From NCBI RefSeq assembly GCF_900324475.1, contig NZ_LT992502.1, positions 1,612,001 through 1,676,000 on the forward strand: a stretch of 64,000 nt of DNA. The letters run 5' to 3'. The notes under the pieces are model-generated. The model was not told where the DNA came from, searched no databases, and saw nothing but the letters and a program-made list of their open reading frames with translations. Source of the DNA: Enterobacter bugandensis. Lineage in GTDB: Bacteria > Pseudomonadota > Gammaproteobacteria > Enterobacterales > Enterobacteriaceae. A program made the position numbers and the translations under genes. Shown one piece after another: positions 46,505 through 56,655 of this stretch (within the stretch, counting starts at the first letter, position 1; each line of letters opens with the position of its first letter).

Positions 46505-47611
46505 TTAGAACTGGTAGGTTACACCCACAGCAGCCATATCGTCGTTGCCGTTCAGACCGCCAACAGCTTTCGCGTAGTCGGTGTCTTTATCCAGCAGGTT
46601 GATGTAGTAGTCAGCCCACACGTTGAAGTTTTTGTTGAAGTAGTAAGTGGTACCAACCTGGATGAATTTAGCCAGGTCTGCATCGCCACCGCTGAAGCCG
46701 CCGACGGCAGCCAGGTCTTTACCTTTGGTCTGCACGTAGGAGATTGCTGGACGCAGGCCGAAGTCGAACTGGTACTGAGCAACCACTTCGAAGTTCTGAG
46801 TTTTGTTAGCAAAACCTGCATCACCGCTAGAACCGGTACGGGTGGTGTTACGGGTTTCTGCATAGGTAGTTGCCAGGTAGAGGTTGTTAGCGTCGTATTT
46901 CAGACCCACGCCCCATGCTTCAGCTTTATCACCCTGGCCATCAGCTTTCTGGTTCAGAGTACGGTTAGCGTTGCTGTAAGATGCGATTGCACCGAAGCCT
47001 TCGCCGAAGTCGTAACCCAGAGAGTAACCTACGCCGTCGCCGTTAGAGGTTTTAACGTCAGCACGGTCATTTTTACCCTGGTACTGTACGCCCAGGCTCA
47101 GACCGTCAACCAGACCGAAGAAATCGCTGTTACGGTAGGTCAGCAGGCCGGTGCTGCGGCTGGTCATAAAGTTATCAACGTAGTTACCGCCCCAGGTCAT
47201 ACCGGAGAAGGACGGCGCCATATCGGTGTATGACTCAACGTCGTATACGATACCGTAGTTACGACCGTAGTCGATGCTGCCAGCGTCGCCCGCTTTCAGA
47301 CCAGCAAAGGCCAGACGGTTTTTGTTAGCCTGAGCGGTGTTCTCAGCCTGGTTAGCCATGAAGCGGTATTCCCACTGGCCGTAACCGGTCAGCTGGTCGT
47401 TGATCTGAGTTTCGCCTTTGAAACCGATCTGCGCGTAGGTAGCGTCGTTATTGTTAGTGTCATCGCCGGAGGTCACGAAATCGTGCTCGGCGTTAACTTT
47501 ACCGTAGAAGTCCAGTTTGTTGCCGTTCTTGTTATAGATTTCTGCAGCGTTAGCTGCACCGGCTACCAGCAGGGCAGGGATTACCACTGCCAGAATATTG
47601 CGCTTCATCAT
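46505..47611 (-). CDS. ompF: Outer-membrane porin OmpF (OmpK35/OmpE35-like)
   Basis: A 368-residue trimeric general porin with a 22-residue signal peptide (mature AEIYNKNG) and the C-terminal Phe (TYQF) needed for Bam insertion. Locus (aspC-ompF-asnS) and sequence place it in the OmpF/OmpK35 branch: [12 protein letters not shown] and [12 protein letters not shown] resemble Klebsiella OmpK35. The constriction loop L3 reads [10 protein letters not shown], so the usual PEFGG glutamate (Glu117 in E. coli OmpF) is replaced by Ser134 (precursor numbering), while Asp130 is kept. Control is expected through OmpR and MicF (sites annotated separately). Confidence 0.95.
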   Translation of the reverse strand: MMKRNILAVVIPALLVAGAANAAEIYNKNGNKLDFYGKVNAEHDFVTSGDDTNNNDATYAQIGFKGETQINDQLTGYGQWEYRFMANQAENTAQANKNRLAFAGLKAGDAGSIDYGRNYGIVYDVESYTDMAPSFSGMTWGGNYVDNFMTSRSTGLLTYRNSDFFGLVDGLSLGVQYQGKNDRADVKTSNGDGVGYSLGYDFGEGFGAIASYSNANRTLNQKADGQGDKAEAWGVGLKYDANNLYLATTYAETRNTTRTGSSGDAGFANKTQNFEVVAQYQFDFGLRPAISYVQTKGKDLAAVGGFSGGDADLAKFIQVGTTYYFNKNFNVWADYYINLLDKDTDYAKAVGGLNGNDDMAAVGVTYQF

Positions 47612-47645
47612 TATTTATTACCCTCATTGGTTTTTTTATGACACT
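47597..47645 (-). promoter_or_regulatory. ompF translation start region with MicF-pairing sequence
   Basis: The leader around the ompF start (AAAAAAACCAATGAGGGTAA before ATG) is nearly identical to the E. coli segment that pairs with the MicF small RNA. MicF itself lies elsewhere, near ompC, and is not in this window. Confidence 0.7.
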
Positions 47646-48169
47646 CGCCACTGCCGTCAATAAATTCTGTCAATAAATATTTCCGGAACTATTGATGAGA
47701 GTTTGGTGTCTTTATGTATCTGACAGGCATCTTTCCATTCACCGAAGCGTTTCGCTAGCCTGAAAGTGCTACAATTCTCAAGATTGAGTTACAGAAAGAA
47801 AATATGTGTAACTAAATGTGTATTTTTGGGAACTTTGTGAACCATCTCAAATTTCAGAACCCCCTGGCGAATTAAGCATCGGTTTGTTTCCTATATATAT
47901 GAATTCCTTATGATTAATTTGGATAAAGGCAATTCCTATAAGCGAATGTTAAACGACTCGTTTTTTCTTATGACCCTAAAAAGACTTCTGGATGGCTGAA
48001 AAATTGGTTGAAATTTGTGCTATTACTTCAGAATGTAATAATCGCAATAAGAATGAGGTTAATTTTTTGTGGCTGGATATTTCGCGGAAACAAAACGTAA
48101 CAGGTAGCGGTTGTGACGGGGTAGTGGTTTAAAAACGCTGACTTTACGCTGACAAAAACTGACAGGGCA
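47612..48169. other. Long non-coding control region of ompF
   Basis: About 560 bp without a credible gene. It holds the roughly 110-nt ompF leader, the promoter and OmpR boxes F1-F3. A further segment near 48086-48106 (on the - strand TGTTACGTTTTGTTTCC) could be the distal OmpR box F4, about 370 bp upstream of the start site. The stretch 47880-48080 is AT-rich; I see nothing else definite in it. Confidence 0.6.
47729..47825 (-). promoter_or_regulatory. ompF promoter with OmpR boxes F3, F2 and F1
   Basis: The -10 AAAGAT (- strand, 47729-47734) and predicted start near 47721 match E. coli. F3 (47760-47780, containing TTGTAGCACTTTCAG), F2 (47781-47801, TTTCTGTAAC) and F1 (47802-47822, TTAGTTACACATATT) lie at the positions -39 to -100 known from E. 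coli. Confidence 0.82.
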
Positions 48170-48200
48170 GAATAAAATAATGGCCAGCAAATGCTGGCCA
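48170..48200 (-). terminator. Terminator of asnS
   Basis: TGGCCAGCA-AA-TGCTGGCCA; on the - strand it is followed by TTATTTTATT. Confidence 0.92.
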
Positions 48201-48216
48201 TTGTCTGTTGCGTTGC

Positions 48217-49617
48217 TTAGAAGCTGGCGTTGCGTGGTGTACGCGGGAACGGAATTACGTCACGCACGTTCTGAACACCAGTAACGTAGGCGATCAGACG
48301 CTCGAAGCCCAGACCGAACCCAGCGTGCGGAACGGTGCCATAACGGCGCAGATCGCGATACCAGCTGTAGTCCGCAGGGTTGAGACCCATCTCTTCCATG
48401 CGCGCGTCAAGCACGTCAAGACGCTCTTCACGCTGAGAACCACCAATGATTTCACCGATGCCCGGCGCCAGTACGTCCATCGCTGCCACGGTTTTCCCGT
48501 CTTCGTTAAGGCGCATATAGAAGGCCTTAATGTCTTTCGGGTAGTTTTTAACGACAACCGGCGCTTTGAAATGTTTCTCGGCGAGATAGCGTTCGTGCTC
48601 AGACGCCAGATCGACGCCCCAGTAAACCGGGTTCTCAAACTTCTCACCGCATTTCTCGAGGATCGCTACCGCGTCGGTATAGTCCACCTGCGCAAAGTCG
48701 GCAGAGACGAAACGCTCCAGACGTGCCACAGCATCGCTGTCTACGCGTTCGGCGAAGAACTTCATGTCGTCAGGACGCTCTTCCAGCACCGCTTTGAAGA
48801 CGTATTTCAGCATCGCTTCTGCGAGACCTGCTACGTCATTCAGATCGGCAAACGCCACTTCCGGCTCCAGCATCCAGAACTCCGCCAGGTGGCGGCTGGT
48901 GTTGGAGTTTTCGGCGCGGAAGGTTGGGCCGAAGGTATAGATCTTAGACAGCGCACAGGCGTAGGTTTCGCCGTTGAGCTGGCCGGATACCGTCAGGAAG
49001 GCTTCTTTACCAAAGAAGTCTTTGTCGTAGTCGACTTTACCTTCCGGCGTGCGCGGCAGGTTTTCCATGTCCAGCGTCGAGACGCGGAACATTTCGCCTG
49101 CGCCTTCCGTATCGGACGCGGTGATCAGCGGGGTAGACACCCAGAAATAACCCTGCTCATCGAAGAAGCGATGCAGCGCCTGGGCCAGCGTATGACGCAC
49201 GCGAGCCACCGCACCAATCAGGTTGGTACGCGGACGCAGGTGTGCGACTTCACGCAGGTATTCAATGCTGTGACGTTTTGCCGCCATCGGGTAGGTGTCC
49301 GGATCTTCAACCCAGCCGGTCACTTCAATGGCAGAAGCCTGGATCTCGAAACTCTGGCCCTGGCCCGGGGATGCCACAACCACACCGGTGACGATAACGG
49401 AACAACCCGTTGTCAGGCGCAGAACGTCATCATTGTAATTGGGCAGAGAATTATTAATGACGGCCTGTACAGGATCAAAGCAGGAACCGTCATAGACGGC
49501 AAGGAAGGAGATGCCAGCTTTAGAATCTCGGCGAGTACGCACCCATCCGCGCACGGTGACCTCCTGGTCAACGGCGACACGGCCCTGGAGTACGTCGGCT
49601 ACAGGCACAACGCTCAT
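48217..49617 (-). CDS. asnS: Asparaginyl-tRNA synthetase
   Basis: AsnRS charges tRNA-Asn. The start at 49617 gives [13 protein letters not shown] and 466 residues, the E. coli length; the frame is open 15 codons further but that extension is unconserved. It has an N-terminal OB anticodon-binding domain and a class IIb core with motif 2 ([23 protein letters not shown], around residue 210) and motif 3 ([12 protein letters not shown]). Confidence 0.98.
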   Translation of the reverse strand: MSVVPVADVLQGRVAVDQEVTVRGWVRTRRDSKAGISFLAVYDGSCFDPVQAVINNSLPNYNDDVLRLTTGCSVIVTGVVVASPGQGQSFEIQASAIEVTGWVEDPDTYPMAAKRHSIEYLREVAHLRPRTNLIGAVARVRHTLAQALHRFFDEQGYFWVSTPLITASDTEGAGEMFRVSTLDMENLPRTPEGKVDYDKDFFGKEAFLTVSGQLNGETYACALSKIYTFGPTFRAENSNTSRHLAEFWMLEPEVAFADLNDVAGLAEAMLKYVFKAVLEERPDDMKFFAERVDSDAVARLERFVSADFAQVDYTDAVAILEKCGEKFENPVYWGVDLASEHERYLAEKHFKAPVVVKNYPKDIKAFYMRLNEDGKTVAAMDVLAPGIGEIIGGSQREERLDVLDARMEEMGLNPADYSWYRDLRRYGTVPHAGFGLGFERLIAYVTGVQNVRDVIPFPRTPRNASF

Positions 49618-49744
49618 AATATTCTCTCTGTTAATAGTCGGAAAAAATAAACACTTGTCCACCCCAAGACGGGGGGATATCTATGTTACCTGCCAACCGC
49701 TATCAGACAAGTAAATTTCGCAGTCAAAAGAGAAGAATTGAGAA

Positions 49745-49778
49745 ATAAATAAGGGAAGGGAGCCCTGAAGGCTCCCGT
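49745..49778 (-). terminator. Terminator of pncB
   Basis: On the - strand GGGAGCCT-TCA-GGGCTCCC followed by TTCCCTTATTTATTT. Confidence 0.8.
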
Positions 49779-49784
49779 AAGCGC

Positions 49785-50987
49785 TTAACTGGCTTTTTTG
49801 ATCTGGGGGAGATCGAACGCTTTGCGCAATGCGCGAACAAACGCTTTGTCATGGCAGATGGTTTTACCCGGGCTGTCGGAGAGCTTTGCCACCGGCTTGC
49901 CGTTACATTCCACCAGCTTTATCACGATATTCAGAGGTTTTACCTGAGGAATGTCGCAGGTCAACCGGGTACCGATCCCGAAGCCCAGATTAATTCTGGC
50001 ATTGAAATGACGATACAGTTCGACGGCTTTCGCCAGGTCGAGATTATCGGAGAAGACCAGTACCTTGCTCATCGGGTCAATGCCGAGTTTTTGGTAATGG
50101 GCAATCGCCTTTTCGCCCCATTCAACCGGATCCCCTGAGTCGTGGCGTAACCCCTGGTAACGCTCAGCAAACTCGGGACCAAAGTCGCGCAGGAAGGCAT
50201 CCATCGTAATACAGTCGGTCAGGGCGATCCCGAGTTGATTCGGGTACTCTTCAAGCCACGCAGCCAGCGCCGCACGCTGGCTGTTAGCCAGGTCCGGGCT
50301 AATTTGCTGATGCGCCTGGAACCACTCGTGCGCCTGAGTGCCCATTGGCGTCAGGTTGAGGCGACGCGCCAAATCGTAGTTGCTGGTACCCACGAACCAC
50401 GGCTCCTGCTGCAGACGTTCAACGATAGCCTGCTGAACCTCGCGAGAGAAGCGGCGACGGGTGCCGAAATCCATCAGGCGGAAGCGGGACATATCCAGCC
50501 CTTCGGTCAGCGTTGAGAATGCCTCAAGTTTGTTCTCCAGCGAGGCGACCGCCTGTTCGACGCCCGTTTCAGGCGAACGGTAGCGGTGAGCCAGCTCGCT
50601 GATGACGGCCAGAAGCGGCACTTCCCACATGATCACTTCCCGCCACGGACCTTCAAGACGAATATCCAGCTTGCCGTTCTCGTTGGTCACGGTGACCTGT
50701 TCAGGCTTATAGCGGAAGTCGCGCAGCCAGTTCAGATAGTCCGCTTTAAAGAAAGGCAGGCCAGAAAGCCACTGATATTCGTCATCGGTGAGCGCCAGAT
50801 GCTGCATCGCATCGACCTGTTCACGAATGGAGTCTGCGTAGATACCGAGCAAGTCGTCACCACGGCAGCGGAATTCCGCCGCGACGTGAACGTCATAGTA
50901 ATGGTGGAAAACGGCTTGCTGCATATGCAGTTTATACGCGTCGGTATCCAGCAACGTATGCAGAACCGGAGAAGCGAATTGAGTCAT
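49785..50987 (-). CDS. pncB: Nicotinate phosphoribosyltransferase
   Basis: PncB recycles nicotinate to NaMN in NAD salvage. The start at 50987 gives [19 protein letters not shown] and 400 residues, the E. coli length; a 16-codon in-frame extension is not conserved. The phosphoribosyltransferase core includes [13 protein letters not shown] and [15 protein letters not shown] NadR operator lies 30-47 bp before the start, so repression by high NAD is likely. It is divergent from pepN. Confidence 0.98.
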   Translation of the reverse strand: MTQFASPVLHTLLDTDAYKLHMQQAVFHHYYDVHVAAEFRCRGDDLLGIYADSIREQVDAMQHLALTDDEYQWLSGLPFFKADYLNWLRDFRYKPEQVTVTNENGKLDIRLEGPWREVIMWEVPLLAVISELAHRYRSPETGVEQAVASLENKLEAFSTLTEGLDMSRFRLMDFGTRRRFSREVQQAIVERLQQEPWFVGTSNYDLARRLNLTPMGTQAHEWFQAHQQISPDLANSQRAALAAWLEEYPNQLGIALTDCITMDAFLRDFGPEFAERYQGLRHDSGDPVEWGEKAIAHYQKLGIDPMSKVLVFSDNLDLAKAVELYRHFNARINLGFGIGTRLTCDIPQVKPLNIVIKLVECNGKPVAKLSDSPGKTICHDKAFVRALRKAFDLPQIKKAS

Positions 50988-51016
50988 AGGTGCGCTGTAG
51001 CATCCTCTCACGGGGG

Positions 51017-51047
51017 CGTTTAGTACAATAAACAACTCCGGAGTATA
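51017..51047 (-). promoter_or_regulatory. NadR box and -10 element of pncB
   Basis: CGTTTA-GTACAA-TAAACA (51017-51034) matches the NadR operator TGTTTA-N6-TAAACA at 11 of 12 positions. On the - strand TATACT (51042-51047) is a -10 element, placing the operator just after the predicted start site, a good position for repression. Confidence 0.78.
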
Positions 51048-51241
51048 CCTTGTTTAGTGATTTATTGAACCCCGATCACAACATAAGCACACTTTATGGT
51101 CGAGAGCATTTCGTGCCCCGTGTTATACAAATGTAGCGAAAAAGGTGTTTAAGCCTGAAAAGATGAACATTCTGCATAGCGCGTTTTACGCAACAGGAAT
51201 ATATTGAAACGTTACTCGACAAACGATGCATAAGGTTTTCT

Positions 51242-53854
51242 ATGACACAACAGCCACAAGCCAAATACCGCCACGACTACCGTGCGCCGGAATACCTGAT
51301 TAGCGATATCGACCTGACTTTTGACCTGGATGCCACAAAAACCGTTGTAACTGCGGTAAGCCAGGTGACGCGCCACAGCGCGACTGCCGTACCGCTGCGT
51401 CTGGATGGCGAAGACCTGACGCTGGTCTCCCTGCACATTAACGATGAAGCCTGGTCAGATTATAAAGAAGAAGGCAACCAGCTGGTCATCGACAACCTGC
51501 CGGAACGCTTTACGCTGCGCATCGTGAATGAAATCAGCCCTGCCGCCAACACGGCGCTGGAAGGGCTCTACCAGTCAGGCGTGGCCCTGTGTACCCAGTG
51601 TGAAGCCGAAGGCTTCCGCCACATTACCTGGTACCTGGACCGCCCGGACGTGCTGGCGCGCTTTACCACCAAAATCATTGCCGATAAAACCCTCTATCCG
51701 TTCCTGCTCTCCAACGGTAACCGCGTGGGTGAGGGCGAGCTGGAAAATGGCCGTCACTGGGTGCAGTGGCAGGATCCGTTCCCGAAACCGTGCTACCTGT
51801 TTGCGCTGGTGGCGGGTGATTTCGACGTGCTGCGCGATACCTTCAAAACCCGCTCTGGCCGCGAAGTGGCGCTGGAGCTGTTCGTTGACCGCGGCAACCT
51901 TGACCGCGCGCCGTGGGCGATGACTTCACTCATTAACTCCATGAAGTGGGATGAAGAGCGTTTCGGCCTCGAATACGATCTCGACATCTATATGATCGTC
52001 GCCGTCGACTTCTTCAACATGGGCGCGATGGAGAATAAAGGCCTTAACATCTTTAACTCCAAGTACGTGCTGGCGCGTACCGATACCGCCACCGATAAAG
52101 ACTACCTCGATATCGAACGCGTTATCGGCCACGAGTATTTCCATAACTGGACCGGTAACCGCGTCACCTGCCGCGACTGGTTCCAGCTGAGCCTGAAAGA
52201 GGGGCTGACCGTCTTCCGCGATCAGGAGTTCAGCTCCGATCTGGGCTCGCGGGCGGTCAACCGCATCAACAACGTGCGCACCATGCGCGGCCTGCAGTTT
52301 GCGGAAGATGCCAGCCCAATGGCGCACCCGATCCGTCCGGATAAAGTCATTGAGATGAATAACTTTTACACCCTGACGGTGTACGAGAAGGGCGCTGAAA
52401 TTATCCGCATGATCCACACCCTGCTGGGTGAAGAGAATTTCCAGAAAGGGATGCAGCTTTACTTCGAACGTCACGACGGCAGCGCGGCTACCTGCGACGA
52501 CTTTGTGCAGGCGATGGAAGACGCGTCTAACGTTGATCTTTCTCACTTCCGCCGCTGGTACAGCCAGGCCGGGACCCCGATTGTCACCGTTAAGGACGAC
52601 TACAACCCGGAAACCGAGCAGTACACTCTGACCATCAGCCAGCGCACGCCGCCAACCGCGGAGCAGGAAGAAAAATATCCGCTGCACATTCCGTTCAGCA
52701 TTGAGCTGTACGACAACGAAGGCAACGTTATCCCGCTACAGAAGGGCGGCCACCCGGTGCACCACGTGCTGAACGTGACCCAGGCAGAGCAGACCTTTAT
52801 CTTCGATAACGTCTACTTCCAGCCGGTGCCTGCGCTGCTGTGCGAGTTCTCCGCGCCGGTGAAGCTGGAGTACAAGTGGAGCGACCAGCAGCTGACGTTC
52901 CTGATGCGTCACGCCCGCAACGATTTCTCCCGCTGGGACGCGGCGCAGAGCCTGCTGGCAACCTACATCAAGCTTAACGTGAACCGCTACCAGCAGGGCC
53001 AGCCGCTGACGCTGCCGGTGCATGTGGCAGACGCGTTCCGCGCTATCCTGCTGGACGAGAAGATTGACCCGGCGCTGGCGGCTGAAATTCTGACGCTGCC
53101 GTCCGCGACTGAAATTGCGGAGCTGTTCGACATCATCGACCCGATTGCCATCGTGGCGGTGCGCGAAGCGCTGACCCGCACGCTGGCGACCGAACTGGCG
53201 GATGAATTCCTGGCGCTCTACAACGCTAACAAGCTTGACGCGTATCGCGTGGAGCATGCGGATATCGGCAAGCGTACCCTGCGCAATACCTGCCTGCGCT
53301 ATCTTGCGTTTGGTGAGGCCGAACTGGCGAACGCGCTGGTGAGCAAGCAGTATCACGAAGCGGATAACATGACTGATGCGCTCGCGGCCCTGGCAGCAAG
53401 CGTTGCCGCTGAACTGCCGTGCCGCGATGCGCTGATGCAGGAGTATGACGACAAGTGGCACCAGGATGGTCTGGTGATGGACAAGTGGTTTATTCTGCAG
53501 GCGACCAGCCCGGCGGCCGATGCGCTTAGCAAAGTTCGCAGCCTGCTGAAGCACCGTTCGTTCACCATGAGCAACCCGAACCGCGTTCGCTCGCTGATTG
53601 GCGCATTTGCCAGCAGTAACCCGGCCGCGTTCCACGCCGAAGACGGCAGCGGATACCAGTTTATGGTGGAAATGCTCACCGAGCTGAACAGCCGTAACCC
53701 GCAGGTTGCATCACGTCTGATTGAGCCGCTGATCCGCCTGAAACGCTATGATGCGCAGCGCCAGGCGAAGATGCGCGCCGCGCTTGAGCAGCTGAAAGGG
53801 CTGGAAAATCTGTCTGGCGATCTGTACGAGAAGATTGCTAAGGCGCTGGCCTGA
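51242..53854 (+). CDS. pepN: Aminopeptidase N
   Basis: PepN is the main broad-specificity M1 zinc aminopeptidase of the cytosol. The 870-residue protein equals E. coli. The exopeptidase motif GAMEN is at 261-265, the zinc site H297-E298-x2-H301 with E320. The protein continues through the beta domain and the C-terminal helical bowl. TAAGG lies 7 bp before the ATG. Confidence 0.99.
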   Translation: MTQQPQAKYRHDYRAPEYLISDIDLTFDLDATKTVVTAVSQVTRHSATAVPLRLDGEDLTLVSLHINDEAWSDYKEEGNQLVIDNLPERFTLRIVNEISPAANTALEGLYQSGVALCTQCEAEGFRHITWYLDRPDVLARFTTKIIADKTLYPFLLSNGNRVGEGELENGRHWVQWQDPFPKPCYLFALVAGDFDVLRDTFKTRSGREVALELFVDRGNLDRAPWAMTSLINSMKWDEERFGLEYDLDIYMIVAVDFFNMGAMENKGLNIFNSKYVLARTDTATDKDYLDIERVIGHEYFHNWTGNRVTCRDWFQLSLKEGLTVFRDQEFSSDLGSRAVNRINNVRTMRGLQFAEDASPMAHPIRPDKVIEMNNFYTLTVYEKGAEIIRMIHTLLGEENFQKGMQLYFERHDGSAATCDDFVQAMEDASNVDLSHFRRWYSQAGTPIVTVKDDYNPETEQYTLTISQRTPPTAEQEEKYPLHIPFSIELYDNEGNVIPLQKGGHPVHHVLNVTQAEQTFIFDNVYFQPVPALLCEFSAPVKLEYKWSDQQLTFLMRHARNDFSRWDAAQSLLATYIKLNVNRYQQGQPLTLPVHVADAFRAILLDEKIDPALAAEILTLPSATEIAELFDIIDPIAIVAVREALTRTLATELADEFLALYNANKLDAYRVEHADIGKRTLRNTCLRYLAFGEAELANALVSKQYHEADNMTDALAALAASVAAELPCRDALMQEYDDKWHQDGLVMDKWFILQATSPAADALSKVRSLLKHRSFTMSNPNRVRSLIGAFASSNPAAFHAEDGSGYQFMVEMLTELNSRNPQVASRLIEPLIRLKRYDAQRQAKMRAALEQLKGLENLSGDLYEKIAKALA

Positions 53855-53855
53855 T

Positions 53856-53892
53856 GTAAAAAGCCCGGTGGCGCTACGCTAACCGGGCCTAC
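53856..53892. repeat. REP-type palindromic element after pepN
   Basis: GCCCGGT...ACCGGGC around GGCGCTACGCTA, flanked by GTAAAAA and CTAC, matches the pattern of REP elements in Enterobacter and Klebsiella genomes. It lies between convergent pepN and ssuB. Confidence 0.75.
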
Positions 53893-53918
53893 GTGGGGGC
53901 GCGGGGCATCGGTTTTCT

Positions 53919-53939
53919 CCCTCTCCCTGTGGGAGAGGG
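53919..53939. repeat. Perfect palindrome at the end of ssuB
   Basis: CCCTCTCCC-TGT-GGGAGAGGG, a perfect 9-bp inverted repeat three bases from the ssuB stop. The motif looks like a dispersed intergenic palindrome of enterobacteria. It has no U-tract on the - strand, so it is not a typical intrinsic terminator. Confidence 0.7.
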
Positions 53940-53941
53940 CA

Positions 53942-54712
53942 TCAGGCATTGGCCTTTATCCGCTGAATCTCCGCTTCCCCACGTTTCATCACCCGATTCA
54001 GCACTTCGGCTTCCAGCTCCGCCAGTCTCGCCGAGCCCACGCGACGAGGGCGCGGGATGTCCACCGTCAGATCCAAACCGATTTTCCCGTTTTCTATAAG
54101 CAATACCCGGTCCGCCATCGCCACGGCTTCGCTCACGTCATGCGTCACCAGCAGTACCGTAAAGCCGTGCGCCTGCCAGAGGGATTCAATCAGATCCTGC
54201 ATTTCTATCCGCGTCAGGGCATCAAGAGCGCCGAGCGGCTCATCAAGCAGCAGCAGGCCGGGACGGTGAATCAACGCTCGCGCCAGCGCCACGCGCTGCT
54301 TCTGGCCGCCCGACAGCGCCGCAGGCCATTCACCTGCACGGTTTTCCAGCCCGACGGCGGCCAGCGCCTGACGGGCTTCATCCCGCCAGTTGCCTTTGAG
54401 CCCCAGCCCGACGTTATCAATCACCGTTTTCCACGGCAGCAGGCGCGCATCCTGAAACATCATGCGCGTATCGTCCTGAATATTGGCCAGCGGCGTGGTT
54501 CCTGCCAGAATCTCTCCACCGTTGGGGGCCTCCAGCCCGGCTAAAAGACGCAGGAGTGTGCTTTTCCCGCCGCCGCTGCGCCCGACTACAGCCACAAACT
54601 GGCCGGCGGGAATGTGCAGATCCAGCCCGTTAAGGATGGTGTTTTCGCCGTAGCGTTTGGTTACGCCGTTCAGCAGCAGCGGCGTGCCCAGATTTAGTCG
54701 TGCGGTATTCAT
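53942..54712 (-). CDS. ssuB: Aliphatic sulfonate ABC transporter ATPase SsuB
   Basis: SsuB powers import of alkanesulfonates. The start at 54712 gives [14 protein letters not shown] and 256 residues (E. coli 255); the frame is open 71 codons upstream, but that part overlaps ssuC in another frame and is unconserved. Walker [10 protein letters not shown], signature ALSGGQKQR and Walker [13 protein letters not shown] are present. It overlaps ssuC by 4 bp and is the last gene of ssuEADCB. Confidence 0.97.
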   Translation of the reverse strand: MNTARLNLGTPLLLNGVTKRYGENTILNGLDLHIPAGQFVAVVGRSGGGKSTLLRLLAGLEAPNGGEILAGTTPLANIQDDTRMMFQDARLLPWKTVIDNVGLGLKGNWRDEARQALAAVGLENRAGEWPAALSGGQKQRVALARALIHRPGLLLLDEPLGALDALTRIEMQDLIESLWQAHGFTVLLVTHDVSEAVAMADRVLLIENGKIGLDLTVDIPRPRRVGSARLAELEAEVLNRVMKRGEAEIQRIKANA

Positions 54713-55500
54713 GCTTTCGCCTCCTGAAGGGTATAGGCCGGGTTCCAGCGCAGCCAGCTGCGCTCCAGCCACTGTGCGCTGACGTCGGCGAGTTTGCCGA
54801 GCAGTGCATACAGAATGATGGCGACCACCACCACGTCCGTTTGCAGGAATTCGCGGGCGTTCATCGCCAGGTAGCCAATACCGGAGTTGGCTGAGATGGT
54901 TTCCGCCACAATCAGCGTCAGCCACATCAGGCCGAGCGCAAAGCGCACCCCGACCATAATGGAGGGCAGGGCGCCCGGCAGAATCACGTGAGCAAAGAGG
55001 GAAAAACCCGATAAGCCGTAGCTGCGCGCCATCTCCACCAGACCGCGATCGATATTGCGGATGCCGTGCCAGGTGTTGATGTATATCGGGAACAGCGTGC
55101 CCAGCGCCACGAGGAAGATTTTGGCGCTCTCATCGATCCCAAACCACAAAATGACCAGCGGGATCAGCGCCAGATGCGGCACGTTGCGCAGCATCTGGAT
55201 GGAGGTATCCAGCAGCCTTTCCCCCCAGCGTGAAAGGCCGCTGATCAGACCCAGCACCAGACCGATGCTGCCGCCGATGGAAAACCCAATCACCGCGCGC
55301 CAGGAGCTGATCGCCAGATGTTGCCACAGCTCTCCGCTGACGCTCAGCGACCAGAACGCTTCGATAACGCCCTCCGGAGAGGGCAAAATGCGGCTCGACA
55401 GCCAGCCGGTAGACGATGCGAGCTGCCAGAGCGCCACAATGCCGACGGGTAAAAACCACGGCGCGGCGCGCAGCAGCCATTTTTGTGAGGTGGCAGACAT
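54709..55500 (-). CDS. ssuC: Aliphatic sulfonate ABC transporter permease SsuC
   Basis: The inner-membrane permease of the sulfonate importer. The ATG at 55500 gives 263 residues, the E. coli length, with AAGGAG 5 bp upstream; an in-frame GTG at 55506 lies inside that ribosome site and is less likely. About six helices and the EAA-type loop ([25 protein letters not shown]) that contacts SsuB are visible. Confidence 0.97.
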   Translation of the reverse strand: MSATSQKWLLRAAPWFLPVGIVALWQLASSTGWLSSRILPSPEGVIEAFWSLSVSGELWQHLAISSWRAVIGFSIGGSIGLVLGLISGLSRWGERLLDTSIQMLRNVPHLALIPLVILWFGIDESAKIFLVALGTLFPIYINTWHGIRNIDRGLVEMARSYGLSGFSLFAHVILPGALPSIMVGVRFALGLMWLTLIVAETISANSGIGYLAMNAREFLQTDVVVVAIILYALLGKLADVSAQWLERSWLRWNPAYTLQEAKA

Positions 55501-55509
55501 GGTCACTCC

Positions 55510-56655
55510 TTAGCTCTGTGCGGCTTTACGGGGAATGAATTCGTTCGCCACGGCTTCGCCCTGCAGCTGGAGCCGCTGCGGCTGCGGAACCTCCGGAATG
55601 GCGACATCCAGGTGCGGGAACAGCAGTTCGCCCACCTTGTACGCCTCTTCCAGGTGCGGGTAACCGGAGAGAATGAAGCTGTCGATGCCCAGCTCGGCGT
55701 ATTCATTGATGCGCGCGGCCACGGTCGGCCCGTCGCCCACCAGCGCCGTGCCCGCACCGCCGCGCACCAGGCCGACGCCTGCCCACAGGTTCGGGCTGAT
55801 CTCCAGATTCTCGCGCTTGCCGTTGTGCAGGGAGGCCATCCGGTGCTGTCCGACGGAGTCGGTTTTGGCAAACGCAGCCTGCGCCTTTGCGATGGTCTCG
55901 TCGTCCAGATGGGAAATCAGGCGGTCTGCGGCCTGCCAGGCTTCTTCATTGGTTTCGCGCACAATCACGTGCAGGCGAATCCCGAAGCGCACTTTGCGGC
56001 CATGGGCGGCGGCTTTGGCGCGGACCTGGGCAATTTTCTCTTTCACCAGCTCGGGCGGCTCGCCCCAGGTCAGATAGAGATCGACCTGCTCGGCGGCCAG
56101 ATCCTGGGCCACATCCGACGATCCGCCAAAATAGAGCGGAGGGCGCGGCTGCTGCACCGGCGGGAAGTAGAGCTTCGCGTCGCGAACGTGAATATGCTTA
56201 CCTTCAAAGGTGACGGTTTCGCCTTCCAGCAGGCGTCGCCAGACGCGGGTAAATTCGGCGGAGGCTTCATAGCGCTCGGTATGGTCGAGGAACACGCCGT
56301 CACCCGCCAGCTCCTGCGGATCGCTGCCCGTCACCAGGTTAAACAGAGCGCGGCCGTTGGAGAGCCTGTCCAGCGTTGCTGCCTGACGCGCCGCCACGGT
56401 GGGTGAAACGACGCTCGGGCGCAATGCAACCAGGAATTTAAGGCGCTGGGTGACCGGGATCATCGACGCGGCCACCAGCCAGGCATCCTCGCACGAGCGT
56501 CCGGTCGGGATCAGCACGCCGGTAAAACCGATTCGGTCCGCCGCCTGGGCAATCTGCTGAAGATAGCCATGGTCAACCGGGCGCGAGCCCTCTTCTGTAC
56601 CAAGATAGTGTCCATCACCGTGGGTGGGTAAAAACCAGAAAAGATTCAGACTCAT
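55510..56655 (-). CDS. ssuD: FMNH2-dependent alkanesulfonate monooxygenase SsuD
   Basis: SsuD releases sulfite from alkanesulfonates using reduced flavin from SsuE, letting the cell use them as sulfur source. The 381-residue TIM-barrel protein of the bacterial luciferase family matches E. coli, with the conserved Cys54 (GRSCEDAW) and substrate/flavin segments. It overlaps ssuA by 4 bp. Confidence 0.98.
   Translation of the reverse strand: MSLNLFWFLPTHGDGHYLGTEEGSRPVDHGYLQQIAQAADRIGFTGVLIPTGRSCEDAWLVAASMIPVTQRLKFLVALRPSVVSPTVAARQAATLDRLSNGRALFNLVTGSDPQELAGDGVFLDHTERYEASAEFTRVWRRLLEGETVTFEGKHIHVRDAKLYFPPVQQPRPPLYFGGSSDVAQDLAAEQVDLYLTWGEPPELVKEKIAQVRAKAAAHGRKVRFGIRLHVIVRETNEEAWQAADRLISHLDDETIAKAQAAFAKTDSVGQHRMASLHNGKRENLEISPNLWAGVGLVRGGAGTALVGDGPTVAARINEYAELGIDSFILSGYPHLEEAYKVGELLFPHLDVAIPEVPQPQRLQLQGEAVANEFIPRKAAQS

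Noticed and set aside
48208..49650. A 480-codon open frame antisense to nearly all of asnS
   Set aside because: It lies exactly opposite a conserved essential gene, its residues (rich in Arg, His, Val, Phe) are typical of GC-biased antisense frames, and it has no ribosome site.
54713..54925. N-terminal extension of ssuB by 71 codons
   Set aside because: It overlaps the 3' end of ssuC in another frame and is low in family similarity; MNTARLN at 54712 is the conserved start.
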